From Krasilnikovozyma curviuscula (lineage: Eukaryota; Basidiomycota; Tremellomycetes; Cystofilobasidiales; Mrakiaceae): a DNA stretch of 64,000 bases. The position numbers and the translations under genes were made by a program. How positions within the stretch are numbered: the first letter of the stretch is position 1; every line of letters starts with the position of its first letter. Shown in pieces: positions 1 through 13,361 of this stretch. Under the pieces are notes generated by a model that made no database searches, was not told the DNA's origin, and was given only the letters and a program-made list of their open reading frames with translations. The stretch spans positions 1 to 64,000 of the forward strand of contig MVAQ01000093.1 in NCBI GenBank assembly GCA_014825775.1. Direction: 5' to 3'.

Positions 1-3000
1 CCATGATGACACCTCTACTGGGAAGTGGGAGGTACTTACTCAACGACAGGCCGTAAAAGCTCAGCATCCCAAAGCATAAGTCCAGCAGCAACCTTTGCAA
101 CAGCTTGGTTGAAGGGCTCTGTATCATTTTCAGTAGTCAGTGGCAGAGCGTAGCAAGGCAAACGATTTGCTTCAGAAGTACGACTCACCGTTACCAGGGC
201 TCTCAAATGTATCAACCACTAGTTCCAAAATCTTCGACTTAGCTTCTGGACCCATGTTTTTACCTGCCGTAGTGCAGACGTGACTGAGAGCCAGCGCGAC
301 TGAACTGGCGATCTCAGGTTCCGAGGTTCCAACGGCCCCAATGAGTTCAGTAACCAAAGCTAGTAGAGGGGAACGATCAGAACCCAGTAGCAAATGAGAA
401 AGACAAAGAAAACGAAGGGCTCACGATCAACTCTCGCTTGACTGCCCATCAAGACACCGAGACCCTCCGCAGCATTGTTTCTGATTGACAAACTGGCGGG
501 GTCGCTGACGGACTTGACAAATGTCCTCTGTAGTTGAGGAGCAAATGGTCGGACGAGGTGAGGAACTTTCTGAAGAAGGATAGTCAAGGTCGATAAGCTA
601 GCAAAAGGAAATGACAGTTAGAAAGAACTAGAGTAAAACAGAGAAAATTACGGTCACTCACATCGCGTTCTTGACTGAAGGTGGGAAAGTTTGACTGGAG
701 ATAACTCTGATCAATGGTCCCGTGAGCTGAACAATGTAAGGCTTGATTCCAGCCTCACTCGTCCTGAGAACAAGATCACCAATACCACCGGCAGCTTCCG
801 TTCTCTGTTCGTAGGTTCCGTTCAACACACCAGCCAACAAGATTGGAACTATGCTCTGGACACCCTTCGACCTGGAGAATCCAGCAACTTCAAATCCAGG
901 AGAAGCAGTGCCTTCGATAGCACCACGGAGGGCAACAACGAGTTCTTCCAGCTCGTCTTTAGGAACAGTCTTGATCATCGCCTCGAGGGCTTCCCACGCT
1001 GCTTCGACAACCGACGCTTGACGATCGGCGAAGGATGCAATAAGAAGTCTGATCCAATCGACTCGGTATTCTGAGAAGTCTTCCTCTGTGACCTCAGCAA
1101 AGATCTTGAAGCAGACCAACGCGCTGACTCGCCGCGGTGGAGCGTCGCTTTTGGCCCACCCAAGGAGGAGCATCATGAGAGTGTTAACACCTTCTAGATC
1201 TTCGACAGACCTGAGAAGTGACTTGGTGGTTTCCTTGACCTCAGAAAGAATTTCTTCGTCCTTCTCAGTTTCCAGAGTCTTAACAATGGCGGTGAGGATA
1301 ACGCTGAGCCTCTTACTCAAGGCACTACCAGCAACAGTGACGAGAGCAGCCAGTGCACGTGCATTGAAGGCAGTGAGTGGGAGGGCAGTGAGGGTTGGGA
1401 TAAGCACTGGGAAGACGGTGGAGGCTCGAACACTCATGACTTCCTTCAGAGCCTGAAGAGCAGTTTCAGATTGTTCACCTGGCTGGTGAAGAGCTTCCAA
1501 AAGCGTTGGGATAGTTTGATCGATAGCCTTGATGCCAAAGTCGGTTTGCTGAATTCTGTCGAAGGTTTGAGCCGCGGCAGATCGAACGGCTTTGGACTGA
1601 TCGACCAACGCAATTCTGACGGCAGCGATAATTGTGTCTTCGTGGTCCGCAATGTGCTCCTCAGAAGCACTCTCACTATATAATGAACATTGAAATCAGA
1701 GGAGATGAAGAAAGGTAAAATACGAGGCGACGTACATGATCTCACTGAGCGCCAGACAACCACCTTCTCTGACTCTAGATTCTGGTGATGAAACACTGGA
1801 CTTGAGGATAGGCACAACTTCGGCCAAAATACGTTCTCCATTCTTTTTGCAAAGTTCTCCAAGAGTGCGGGCAGCAGTCTCTCTTTGCTCTTCCCCAGGG
1901 CTGGCAAGCAAGTTGATGATCAAACTGATGACGGCAGGGAGGATTTCTCGGGCTGACCAAAAAGTAGCCAAATCAGCATAATATTTAAAAAAATGAATGT
2001 TGTGATCATTGTACGTACTAGTTCTTTGGGTGTTCTGAACCAATGCCTTCCAAATGTGAAGACAAGCTTGACGAACAGTGCTAACGGCATCTTGACGAAC
2101 AACAAAGAGGGCAGCAAGAACACGATCTCTTCTCTCTTGTCCAAGCGCAGTGAGAAGAGCCTTCTTGGAGTTATCGGCAGCAGCGATAGCAGTCTCAGCA
2201 CCTTCTTCTTCTTCAATCTCAGCTTTTCCAGAGATACCGGAGACTTTGAAGAGGAGCTCTCCAATAAGCATGACAGATGAGTTTCTGATTCTCCAGTTGT
2301 GATTGACCATTCCCTTCTCAAGTTCAGGAAGGAGGAGATCGATTGCCTTGGATGAGTAATTCGTGATGATCATCTTTCCTGCTCTCATCGAAGCGTCTCG
2401 GACTAGAGAAAATATAAGAATTGCATTCACTGGAATTTTCCCAGGAAATGAAACTAGGCTTACCATACTCAGAGTCGTCAGCCAATCCGCCAAGGATTGG
2501 AGGAATGACACGACCAAGGTGAGGGGCGAAACGAGCACCTGTGACATGGATCGTTTGCATCAGAAATCCAAACCGTGATTTGTGGCCAGAAGAGAAACTT
2601 ACCGAAGGTTGCTGGAAGATAGACTAGTAGGGAAATGAAACCTTCCCTGATGTATGAGAGCTTGCTGTTAGCATTTGTGACGATGTCGGGTAGCAAGCCT
2701 TCGAGACGATCCATTCCGAGACCAGATAGGACCTCAGACAAGCCTTGAGCTGCACCTTGTCTGTCGACTCCAGAAGTGTCGGATCGAAGTGTATTCAAAA
2801 GCGTGTCCACCAGATTGGGGAAGTTCTGCTCTCCAAGTCGTTCGACGAGGTGACCCATCGCTTTCGCGGCGGTTGCGCGAGCTTCTGGAACTGGATCCAC
2901 CAAGACGACATGGACCAAGGGTAGAAGATTGGACACTAAAAAGAGCGCAAAAAATATCAGATATGATCCCCTCCTAGCCAGTAAAAGGTGTCTTCTTTCA

Positions 3001-6000
3001 TCTTCACTCACGGTACGGGACAAAATCTTTTGAATCAGTAAGTGACGATCTAGAAAACCAGTTTTGTCAGTTTTGTAAGACAAATAACAGAACGTGGAGG
3101 ACTCACAGATTACCCAGAATCTGCACAGATTTTCTCTTGACTTCAGCACCACGTTCTCGAAGACCACGATCGATGATGGGGATAACTAAGGCTAGAGATG
3201 GTGAATCGATGAAATGGGCGAAGGATGTCTTGAGAAGGGAAGTCAATGCTGCATTGGTCTTTGTCGATGGATCAACCAGAGCTTTGAGAAGAGTTGGAAC
3301 GATAGCCTTGATTTCAGGGTTGTTGATGACTTCACCGAACTTTTTCAAGGAGGCGTTAGCAGCTTGACGCACTTGAGCGCTACATGGAAGAGGTGTGGCA
3401 TCAGAAAAAGACAACTTAGAAATTAACTGATGATTTTCACTTACTGAGAATCAGTGAGGACAGCAGTGAGTTCAGGGATAATGGTTGGGAGTGATTTGGC
3501 TAACTGAGCTGGAGCACAGTAGGCCATTGCACCAAGCAATTCAATGGAGCCTTTCTTAGTACGCCATTGCTTTTCTTCCAAACCCTCAAGCAGAGATGGG
3601 AGAATCAGGTTGACACAGTGACCAGAGAGACGAGACATGATGACCTTAGATGCATCTTCAGTAGCTTCTCTGACGTCTGCGTTACCATCACCGAAGCAAG
3701 AGAGGAGGATGGGCAGTATACTGGAAACGTTTTGGGTAAATGTCAGCTGGAACATTGAAGCGAAGATAGACTCGATCTTACGTGACAATATAAGGCTCAA
3801 AGATCCTACCAAGAGTAGCTGAAAGAGTTCTGCGACGAGAACCTTGATCAGAACAAAGTCCACGGAGTTTGCAACGAACGGTCTGCACTTACTCAAACGC
3901 AAACAGAGCACCTTGTCGAGCCTGGAACTCGTCTTTGTTACGAGCAGCTTCCTGAAGGGTACCCATCATTTCAAACTCCTTCAAAGCGTACAAGCCTCGA
4001 CCCTTGACAATACCAGCGAGACCATAAGCAGCGCCCCTTCTCTCAGCATATTTCTTGCCTTCGATAAGCATCGTTCGAAGACGCTCTACAAGCGGCTTAA
4101 TTTCTGGACCCATTCTTCTGACCAATCCCGGGATACAATCGGACACAGCTTGTTGAACGACTTCGGAAGGAGTCTTCAGCGCTTCCACAAGCCGGTCGAG
4201 CACCTTCGGAATACGTGGGTCTGAGACTTCGAGATGACTGGCCAGACGACCAAATAGCTGAAGTTCTAACGTCAGTATAGATTAAATACAGTAAAAAACA
4301 GCAGTGACTTCTCACAATGACAACAGCTTCAGAAATAAAGTCGGCAGAGTCTGTTCCTGACGGCGGAGAAGAGAGACAGTTTTCAAAGGTCTTGATCAAG
4401 TCACCAAGTTTTTCAGCACCATGCATGTCAACAATCGCAGATCCAGCATCAAGCATCGCTCGTCGTACGGAGGCATGTCGGTCACCACTGCAGGAGGGAT
4501 GGAAGTCAGTCTAAACGTTGAATGAACAAGTTCAACATCACTCACAGAGCCTCTGATTGAACCAAAAAGTTAAAGAACGGAACGATGTCGGCAGGAGTAA
4601 ATGACTCAGCCAGAGCTGCGAATGTTTGTCCGATCGCGGCTCTAGTCGCGAAGGGGTCAGTCCTGTTCAACGACTCCTCTTTGATCATTCCAAACGCATC
4701 AAACTCCGGTGCCAGAACCTTTGCCTTGTCGACATAGAGTTCCTCTAAGCCTGTAATGGTTTCTCCGATCATGTTTGGATGGTGGGTAACAGCACCCGCC
4801 ATTGCGAGGGAGCAAGCCGACCTGACATATGAGTGATCATGAGCTGCAACGACAGAAAAGAGGAAGCAAGTCAGGAGATGGTCTTAAAGAAAAGAGAAAA
4901 GGCCGCAACTGACAAAGGTACTGTATCAGAGAAGGCAAAAACGTCACTGGAATATCCATAGCGTTCTCTTCGAAGAGAGCGACACCAAGTCGAGCATTCT
5001 GCTCATCATCGTCATGACAAACGAGCCAGATTTCATCCGAGTAGTCTAAATCAGTAAGATCTAATGGGCTGAGAGCCTGAAGTGCAGCGTTTCTTGTATA
5101 GACTTCATCAGCTAGTGTTCCTTTGACGAGAGCTTCAATTTCAGTAACAGTAGCGTTATCTTTAATAGCCTCCGATAGATCGTTGAGAGCAGAAACAGCA
5201 GCAGATTTGAGTTGTGGTTGGGTTGCGATGAGGGTTAAAAGCTCGTTGATGGTGCTTAGACGAGGGAAGGCAGGTTTGCCGACTGTCAAATTGGAGAGCA
5301 GCTTTAGAAGAACGGACCAATTAACAGTGACAGATATACTCACATTCAGAACAGTGGTAAGTGATGATATCCAGTGCCAATGAAAGCTGTTCAAGCGCCT
5401 GATCGGTATCTTCTGAGCCAGTGCCCGCACCACCTTTGAGGATGACAGTAGACAGCAATGGGGTTGCGAAGGCGTAAGTGGACGAATCGAAGGGACTTTG
5501 TTCTCCAAGTGTACGAAGACGATAAAGAACCCTCAAAACCAGATCTGTAAAGTAAACATGGGGGTAAGAAGCACATCAATAGAGGTGTTTCGGCTTTACT
5601 TACCTGACAGATTTTCCTGTTTCATGTCTTCAGGGATGCTCTTGACACCAAAATCTCTGAGGATTGCAACACCAACAAAAGGTCTCATCGGACCAAGACG
5701 ATCAGAGCAGCAGTTACTTAGCACCTAAGTTAAATGAAGGAGTGTGGTCAATTTCTGCGCAATGCCAGCTATTCGAACGGAAGCTACTCACAAGGAATGT
5801 ATCAAACGCCTCTTCTCCAGCCAGGAACGCTCCCTTGTCAAATGGTCCATTTAGCATCATCTCAGTAACCTCAGTGATCTGTTCCTTGAACTCTTCGACG
5901 TTAGAATCTACAAGCGCCTGGATAAGCTTCAGACCCCTGATGAGATCAAACTTCAGTTCCTGAATTTTGGCCCTAGTAGTACTCTCTATCGCAAGTTGAG

Positions 6001-9000
6001 CATCCACCAAAGCTTTATCAGCTTTGGAAAGAGTTGCAACGGTACCAGAAGCAGCCTTCTTGGCAGCCAGTGATTTTCGGACTTCAGCATCCCACTTATC
6101 CATTGCGGCGTCTTTGCGACTGGCGTTTCCGTTCGCAGCTGGCTTCTTGGACGCAAGAGCTGTGACCGAGAAAGACATTGATGAGCTGGATATTGTTTGA
6201 CGCATCTTTGAGAATGCAACTCACCATCAACAAAGGGAACTCCCTCCGGCGTATTCCAAATCCCCAACTCTTCACTACCAATGAAATCAAGCTTTAAAGG
6301 ATCGAGATCCTCTCTGATCTGACTCATCACAGAGGGAACAAAAGTCTCAGGAGCGACGAACGCGAGGATGGAAGAAGCCTTAAAAGTAGCTTCTTGGAAT
6401 TTCGGAGTCTGTGACGAAATTTACGATCAGCATCTTGATCGTATAAGGTACTTATTGAGCTTTAGGGAAGTACTCACCGAAGAAGACGACATGTTTGAAG
6501 TCAAAATCTCTTCTATCCTCATTTCATGCAGTTGAACGAGAGTTTCCAAGCTGACTTTAGCAGTCAAACAGAGGTCGATGAAGGCATGATCGGCTTCTTT
6601 ACCTGCAACATCGGAAAAAGCCACATCGTCTCAAATCTAGCAGAAACATATGACACTGGGAGAACATTAACTTACCCAGTACAGGGTGACAGGCCAAAAC
6701 CACCAGTTCAGCCAAAGCCTGCTCTCGATCCTCCTGCTTGACCTCCTTTGCCGCGCCGTCGAACGCAACCGCGATCTGCAAGAGCTTCGATGCATGTTTA
6801 GCGGGGTTCAGAGTCTTGATTTTAGCATCTTCGTCCGATGCAGAAACAACCACAGGAGCAGCAATTTCAAGTTGGATCAACCAGGCTTTCAGCGAATCTC
6901 TGATGACAGCACCTGTGGTTTTAGGTTTCAATCCCATACACTTTTTCAGCACATCACTAACTTGTCTTCTGGTCGTTGGGTTTGGAGACAAGTATCCCAG
7001 AGAGATGAATCCTAACCCGACGGCAGTGCGGAGAGTCACGTCCTTGGATTCAGATGGGGAAAGGTTGAGAAGGACAGCTTCGAGACACCGGAGAAGCCAC
7101 AGTTCGTCAGTCGGTGAGGGAGATGCTCGTCGTTGGTTCTTTTCTGAAAAAATGAAAGACGGCTTGGGTGAGACAGAGGTGAGAGCCGTGATTGTGGTGT
7201 TGGCGGCGAGGATTTTCTCTGAATTGTCGAGGGAACAAGATTTCGTTAGAAATAGTAAGCTTATTAATCAGTAAAAGCATGACCCACTAATAGATTCACT
7301 GTCGATACTCCTCATCTTACACAGCACAGCGATGCTGATGAATCCTTCACCAACTTCCCCTGTAACACCGGCTTTGGGAACAGCACTTCCAACCGCCTTA
7401 GCTGCCGTGTCGAAGTACTTCACTACGCCTTCAGCAAACTCGACATTCTCTTTCGTCTCCCAATCACTGATATTCCAAAGCGCATCTCCAACAGCACCGA
7501 GAGAAATTTTCCTCATGGCTGGTTTGGTAGAACCAAGCAGTCCCGCCAGGGCGGTAGCGGAGTCTTTGTTCAGCCATGCCCCTGTCAAGTGGGGGCGGAG
7601 AGTATCCCACGATTTCTGGAGTCCCGCTTCTGTTGTTTCTTTTGACAGCAGAGGGGCAAGGGTCGATGCGATCTTGGAGGATGGTGGAGAGGTGGAAAGG
7701 ATGGTGAGGAGGGCGAGCTTGTGATCTGTCGAGACGGATTTACCAGATCTGATGATGCTGAGAGCTTCATCCACAAGCTTAGTAGAGGCAGTATCGACCT
7801 GGTTGTTGGAAGAAATGGTGATGTAAAAGTTGATAGTAGCTTCTCTGACGACTGCTTTCGCCGACTTTAAGTTGTTCAGGACGATCGGAGTCCAGAACTC
7901 TTCCGTGAGAACCAGCTTGTTACCAACCGTAGCCTTGAAAAAGGCATTCGCACCCGTCAATCCAACTTCTGCGTTCCTCATTATCGACTTATTAACCTCT
8001 GAAGCAATGATATTGGTGAGGTCGCCTTGATCGATGAAGGCAGCAAAAAATCCATCTAGAGCGACCAAAGCTTGTTTGGAAGGTACCGTCGGCGAGAGAA
8101 GAAGGTTCTTTGACCAGAAAGAAATGATGGTTGACTTGAAGTCTAAGACATAGGTGTTTCCAATACCACCAGGTTCGCCTTTGACAGTTTCACTGCCCTT
8201 ACGCAGATGGAGAGCAACATCGATCGTTAGACCGAGGAGCGGCAGAGGTGACGGTAGTAGCGGAGTGGAAGTGAGGGACTTGAGAAGTGAAGGAATAACT
8301 TTGTAGTTCTGAAACAACCAAAGAGGGTCAGGGAACTCCGGTGAGATAGAAACGGTGTAATAACAGCGAGCTTAGGCACTGACATTCCTGATTGCCCGCC
8401 TGGCCATCTTGACTCCACTCTGACGTAATGAGGGTCTTCCGCCTCTGGTCTCGTCCAGAAGACCATCAACCGCAACAGCGAACACCGAAACGAAAGGTGT
8501 AAAGGAATCTGATGTTGCGAAATCAGGGTTTGCGGCCAAGACACCAAATAGGGATGATATGTGGTTGATCAAAGTAAGATGAGATATTGGAGCAGTTACG
8601 CTAAAGGCAGGGGAAGTTAGCTACATATGAATTCATCGGGTCCCAAATTCGGGAAGAGAGGAATTGACTCACGCTCCAGAATCGGGATAACACCTCTTGA
8701 CTTCCTCGCCAACGAATTTCTTCCATTTCTCAGCAATCTTGTCATCTGACTTGGTCAGAACAACAAGACAGTCCAAGACAGCATTCTGTGACTTCTGGTC
8801 GACATATCGCTGAGGCAACGAGAGCAATAGAGAAGCTAAAGGGACCGTGTGGGTGGTTGGGATATCTAAACAATATAGAATACAATATCAGCAGCAGATT
8901 CTGACTATGGTAGAATAATGAAACTGACCTCCTTTGGAGGCCAAGCTCTCAATCTTGTTCAGAGTTTCGATCCTCTCTCCAAATTTACCTCTCTTGAGAA

Positions 9001-9088
9001 CATCACCCAGCTCAGACCAGTTGATCTCCCCGCTGTGCTTGACAGTGTTCACGGGAGATTCATCATCGTAGTCTTCGTCCCCATCCAT
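1..9088 (-). CDS. GCN1: GCN1, eIF2-alpha kinase activator (3' end cut by window edge)
   Basis: Giant HEAT-repeat protein that binds ribosomes and hands the uncharged-tRNA signal to the kinase Gcn2 in general amino acid control. Helical HEAT repeats run through nearly every exon. The C-terminal third is diagnostic: segments near 2080-2400 carry [12 protein letters not shown] and [16 protein letters not shown], conserved in the Gcn1 part that includes the Gcn2 RWD-binding region. About 25 exons, roughly 2,600 residues, close to the yeast length of 2,672. The gene continues past base 1: the last visible exon ends at a GTAAGT donor near base 45, so the C-terminus is missing. I chose the ATG at 9088 as the first in the N-terminal frame. 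That frame stays open to about 9235 with protein-like sequence, so a further 5' exon may exist. The gene is divergent from the Bin3-type methyltransferase gene. Confidence 0.93.
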
Positions 9089-9697
9089 GCTCTTTGCTGA
9101 AGCTGATGCTGAGGCCCACGAAGAGATATCTTTTTTCACAGGCGGACCTGACTTTGTTTCTGCTTTTAAGAGCTTCGCAAATGTCGCTTTAGGAATCTTG
9201 AAAGGGCCTCTGAATGAGTTCCTACAGGGTATCAAACCAGTAGAAGGGTGCGGTTTCTAGGGTATACAGTGACAATTCGAGTATAAACGTCGCACGAGTG
9301 GAAAAAACGAGCATGAAGGCAAGGTATCAGCGCCACCTTGACTGTCATTGAATGAGATTTCGTCAAGAAGCAGAGGAAAATCAGTAACGCTAAGCTGTTG
9401 GTTTGTCTTTTGTGTGAGGAAAATAGAGAGAAAAACATCTTGATTTCTACAAGTTAGTATCTCGCAGCGACAGAGTAAAACACACAGAGCTGTCCAACGG
9501 TCAACCGCTCCCTTACGTTTCTGTTGCAGCAGTTTATAAATATCATTTGAGAGCATTATTTGCTGGTGAGCCCAAGGTATCTTGTGACCGGCTTTCCTGG
9601 ATCTAAAACTGACTGACATCCTAATAGAACGGGCTGTTCCTTGCTACAACTTCAGAACTAATCTATAAAATCCCGAGGGTTTGGGCTTAGTGTAGAG
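9089..9697. promoter_or_regulatory. Divergent leader/promoter region between GCN1 and the Bin3-type gene
   Basis: This gap serves both genes. On the minus strand an intron-like end (branch ACTAAC followed by TTGTAG near 9453) and two ATGs (9619, 9438) lie upstream of the GCN1 start, which suggests a spliced 5' leader or an undetected first coding exon. On the plus strand a TATAAAA lies at 9664-9670, only 28 bases before the methyltransferase ATG. Confidence 0.4.
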
Positions 9698-10742
9698 ATG
9701 AGTGCCACTTCGGAAGTACTTTCGTCCAGTGCGTCCATTGTCCTCCACACGAGTTTGTCAGTTCGAGTTTCATTTATTTACTTGGGTCTGTAACATCCTC
9801 CTTCAGCCTCGACGTCTGCACCAATCACACCTCCAGAGCCCCCAATTGAAGAAAAGACCAAGTCCAGGATGAATAGAGATCACCACGGTAAGTCTTTTGG
9901 TTTTCTGGAGAATTTCGCTGCTGTGTTTACATTTTTTCCCCTCTTACTGGCACCTTAATACAGAATTGGCACAATGGGGGAATTACCATAGTCTGTTTGT
10001 CCTCCTAACCCTGCTTTCTGAGCCAAGCTGATCATCTTTGTTCCCAACAGACTACTACTCTCACCGCGCTCTCTCTTCAACTGGTCTAGATCCTCGCCTC
10101 GTCCTGCTCTCAACGCCGCGATCCACATCAGCAGAGTATTTGTTCACCCAAAAGTCAGTTCTGGACCTCGGCTGCAATGCAGGGAAGCTTACGATGGAGT
10201 GCGTCTCCAATTTCGGTGCGAGACGAGCGGTGGGCATCGACATTGACGGGATCTTGATCGATCGAGCTCGATCTATCCTGGCCGAGTCGATATCATCTCA
10301 AAGTCAGATTGAAGGAGCAAAGAAACCTGTCGACGGTCAAGTCGAGTTCATTGCAGCTGACTTCATGAAACCAGGTTATTTCAGCACCGACTCAACGTTT
10401 CAATCAACCCTCCACACTTCAGGAGCTTTCGACACCATTCTCCTCCTTTCCATCACCAAATGGCTTCATCTGCACTCGCTTGACAGTGGTCTCAACGCGC
10501 TCTTCCGATCTCTCTTTGCGCTCCTCCCATCCACCGGCACACTCGTCATCGAGCCCCAAGAATGGGCGAACTACAAGGCTGCTGTAAAGAAGAACAAGAA
10601 CCTCAAGGAGGGGTTCAAAAAGTTAGAAATGCGTCCGCCCTTCAAGGAAGAGCTTGAGGCAGTTGGATTTATGAAGGAGGATGTGATAGAGAGGAGCGAG
10701 GGCGGATTTTCAAGGGCTTTGTGGGTTTGGCGAAAAGCTTAG
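9698..10742 (+). CDS. Bin3/MePCE-type RNA 5'-phosphate methyltransferase
   Basis: SAM-dependent methyltransferase of the Bin3 family, which caps the 5' gamma-phosphate of small RNAs; the fission yeast member Bmc1 is a telomerase RNP component. Exons 9698-9752, 9807-9887 and 10051-10742 join in frame. The short DYYSHR motif with DPRL after it matches the family entry motif. The SAM site is VLDLGCNAGKLT followed by VGIDIDGILIDRA. The family C-terminal IEPQEWANY (usually EPQ-W-SY) is present, followed by the R-P helix typical of Bin3 proteins. About 275 residues, compact for the family because the N-terminus is short and Ser/Pro-rich. The ATG at 9698 is the only one compatible with both splices. 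RNA target unknown from sequence alone. Confidence 0.88.
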
Positions 10743-11340
10743 AACAAACTCATGGAAGGTGAGATGGGTGTCAATTGGTATACCAGGTTGGCGGAAGTCG
10801 CATCACACAAGTGAGTAAGCTACAATTTATCTTCATTTAAGATAAATTAAACTACGACTGATCGTTATGTGAAGTTGACTACCCATGCTTTCTTGTACTG
10901 GACCCGCTGCATTGCTTTAGTGGAGATGCTGTGTGACGGTTGTCACTTGTACCAGGTACGAGTATTTTTCTTTTAATTTGCAAATTATGTTACTCAGATA
11001 TGCAACTCACATTGTGCCGGCTTCAGCTTGCCCGATCGTTTTTATCTACCGGTCACGTCCCGAATGTGTACTTTGGTTATCCTCAGCCCAGGCCAACTTA
11101 TCTTGAGATGGACCACATGAAGCTGGTAATTCAATCCTTTCCAACTAGTCTTTGTTATTAGAAAGACAGCCTATTTTGATGCTCATTGCTGTGACGATTT
11201 TGTGCTGTTTTCAATTACTGAAGGGTTGATGATAGTTGTAATATTCTCTTTATACACAGTTTTTTCTTCCCTGTCATTTTCCCCTTTGTTAATCAAAAAC
11301 TAATCCACTCGTTCGATTAAATCTCGCGATGTTTCAAAGT
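10743..11340. other. Convergent intergenic gap
   Basis: AT-rich 3' flanks of the methyltransferase and monooxygenase genes. Open frames here are short, lack splice support and resemble nothing. No RNA gene or repeat seen. Confidence 0.5.
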
Positions 11341-13361
11341 CTAAGCTGTCAAAGCTAATGGTGTAGCGACCTCCTCCCCGCTGATGATGCTCGCTGCCTG
11401 CTTCTCATTTCGCAGCAATTGACGCACATAATCATTCGCGGCCTTGGTTCCAAACTGATATTTCCTCCAGACCAAATCGAGGGTCTTATCCCCAACGCTC
11501 AACTGCTCTTTCGAGTAACCCGTGATGGGCTTAGCATCAAACACCACCGCCTCGCGATTGATCCACTCAACCGTCTCATTGACGTACTTCGGGTGGTTCT
11601 GCCCAATTAGATGCACCCATTTTAAACCCCCACGTTCGACAAGCCGGTCCTCGTACTCCTTCTTCCTCGCACTCAGGCCAGGCAGACGCGCGAGGCCGGC
11701 GAAAACGCGAGCAATGGCGATCGATTGGAATTCGAAGAAGGAAAAAGTCGGAGTGTTTATGGACAGTCCGATGAATGTTAAAGTTGGGTCGGGGATGTAA
11801 AAGGAGTCGCGATAGACATTCCAGATGCCGGCGCCGTTCGTTACGAGGACGTTTGATGGGGCCTGATATTTGCTCGTCGAGACGGTACCAAGGTCATGGT
11901 GAAAGTCAGGGAGGAAGGGGAAGGAGTATTGGAAGCTATTTGAGGAGGAAAAATATTGCATGGTGAGCCTTCGACAATAGTAAAAGTGAAAGTTGCTAAT
12001 CTCTCTCACCCAGTGGAAAAGATCACAGCGTCCACGTCAGTGAGGATTCTTCCGTTACTCAGCTCAATCTTTCCTTTACTGATCTCGTCTATCCCATCTA
12101 GTGGTAAGAAACGCTTGATCTCAGGCAGCACTTCGCCGTTTTGGGGAAGCAGAGTCTTTTGCTTGTTTCGGAACTGCTGGTAATCTTCGGGACCGACGAT
12201 CTTGTCGCGAGTGATTTGGTAGATTTTTTTCGCCAGAGGGCTGAGTAGAGAGTCTTTTTTAGCTCGAAGGAAATTTCAATAGAGTAACAGGGTTTACTTA
12301 CCCCAGGTCGTGACCAATATCGACTCCCGACGTTCCAGTTCCTATCAGCAAAACGGTCTTGTCCTTGTACGTTTCTGGTCGGCGATACGCTCTTGAGTGG
12401 ATGACGCTCTCAGGGAAGCGTTTTGCCCACTCCGACTCCCCTTCGATGACAGGGATGAAAGGAGCTCCGTAGTGACCAGTGGCGACGACGATGGCATCAA
12501 AGTCCTGTAAAACAGCAGAAGGGCGTCAGTCTCAAACTTTAACTCCAGTGTGCAATTCCACTACAGAAAACTGACTTCTGTCCAGAAAGTCTCTTGGATC
12601 TCTTGACTCTCTTGGTCTAGTACTTCGAGCTTTCTCAGTGTCAGCCTCCATTTCTTGTCGTCCGTCTCCAAGTTCTTGACGTTTTCCACGCGAGTGTTGT
12701 ACGATGCGTGCTGGTTGAGGTTGAAGTGCTCTGCGTAGTCCTGGACGTATTTTGCAAAGCGGTCGTGTGTGAGATACCAGTCGGTATCTTGTGGCCATGG
12801 GAAGTCTTTGAACTAGAATATAGAGAGAATGAGCGAAGAAAAACATCTTCAGTGGCTGAACTTAGTGCCAAGAGAGTTTAAAGCGCATCTCCTCTCACCT
12901 GCATAGCTGGAGTAGGAACGTTGTTTACCAAGTTCCAGTAGACTGGATTTGGTGGATTGAACTCCTTTTGCGCTTCCTTCTTCGGATCTTTGGTGATTCG
13001 CACCACAGGTTCAACAAGCGCATCGCTTGACGAACGCTGGACAACTTTGGGCGTGAAGTGAGCTGTTGATGGTTTTGCATCTGCTGAGGATGGTAGAGGA
13101 GTCTCCGGGTTCCAGGTCCAGATCCCACCCGTTGCCGACTGGATTTCAAAGAGACGGACATGGAAGCCTTGGTCGACAAGATGCTTGAGAGCTGTTGTCT
13201 ATTAGGATAGAGAGAGAGGTATCAGCCAAATCATAACGAACTCCCTGTGTAGAAGCAAAATAGATGGAACTCACTCCTGATGGCCCTCCTCCAATGACTG
13301 CGACGCTCCTGATGGGTTTCTTGAACTGAAAGAAGTCAGCTTCTTCGATTGGGATCGTCAT
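11341..13361 (-). CDS. Flavin-containing monooxygenase (FMO-like)
   Basis: Class B flavoprotein monooxygenase that uses FAD and NADPH to oxygenate soft nucleophiles (S or N); in yeast Fmo1 supplies oxidising power for disulfide formation. The FAD Rossmann motif VIGGGPSG is at residues 22-29, split by an intron. It is followed by GIWTWNP, the ATGHYG segment and the NADPH motif LIGTGTSG. The FMO fingerprint FxGxxxHxxxY reads FPESVIHSRAY, so the conserved Gly is Glu here. The C-terminal exon (11341-12009) carries the usual substrate-cap sequence. Six or seven exons, about 580 residues. Start at 13361 gives MTIPIEEADFFQF directly before the FAD motif. It could be a specialised FMO rather than the Fmo1 orthologue. 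Confidence 0.88.

Noticed and set aside
691..1456. Plus-strand open frames opposite GCN1
   Set aside because: They are antisense shadows of GCN1 exons, have no splice logic or recognisable protein pattern, and end where GCN1 introns begin.
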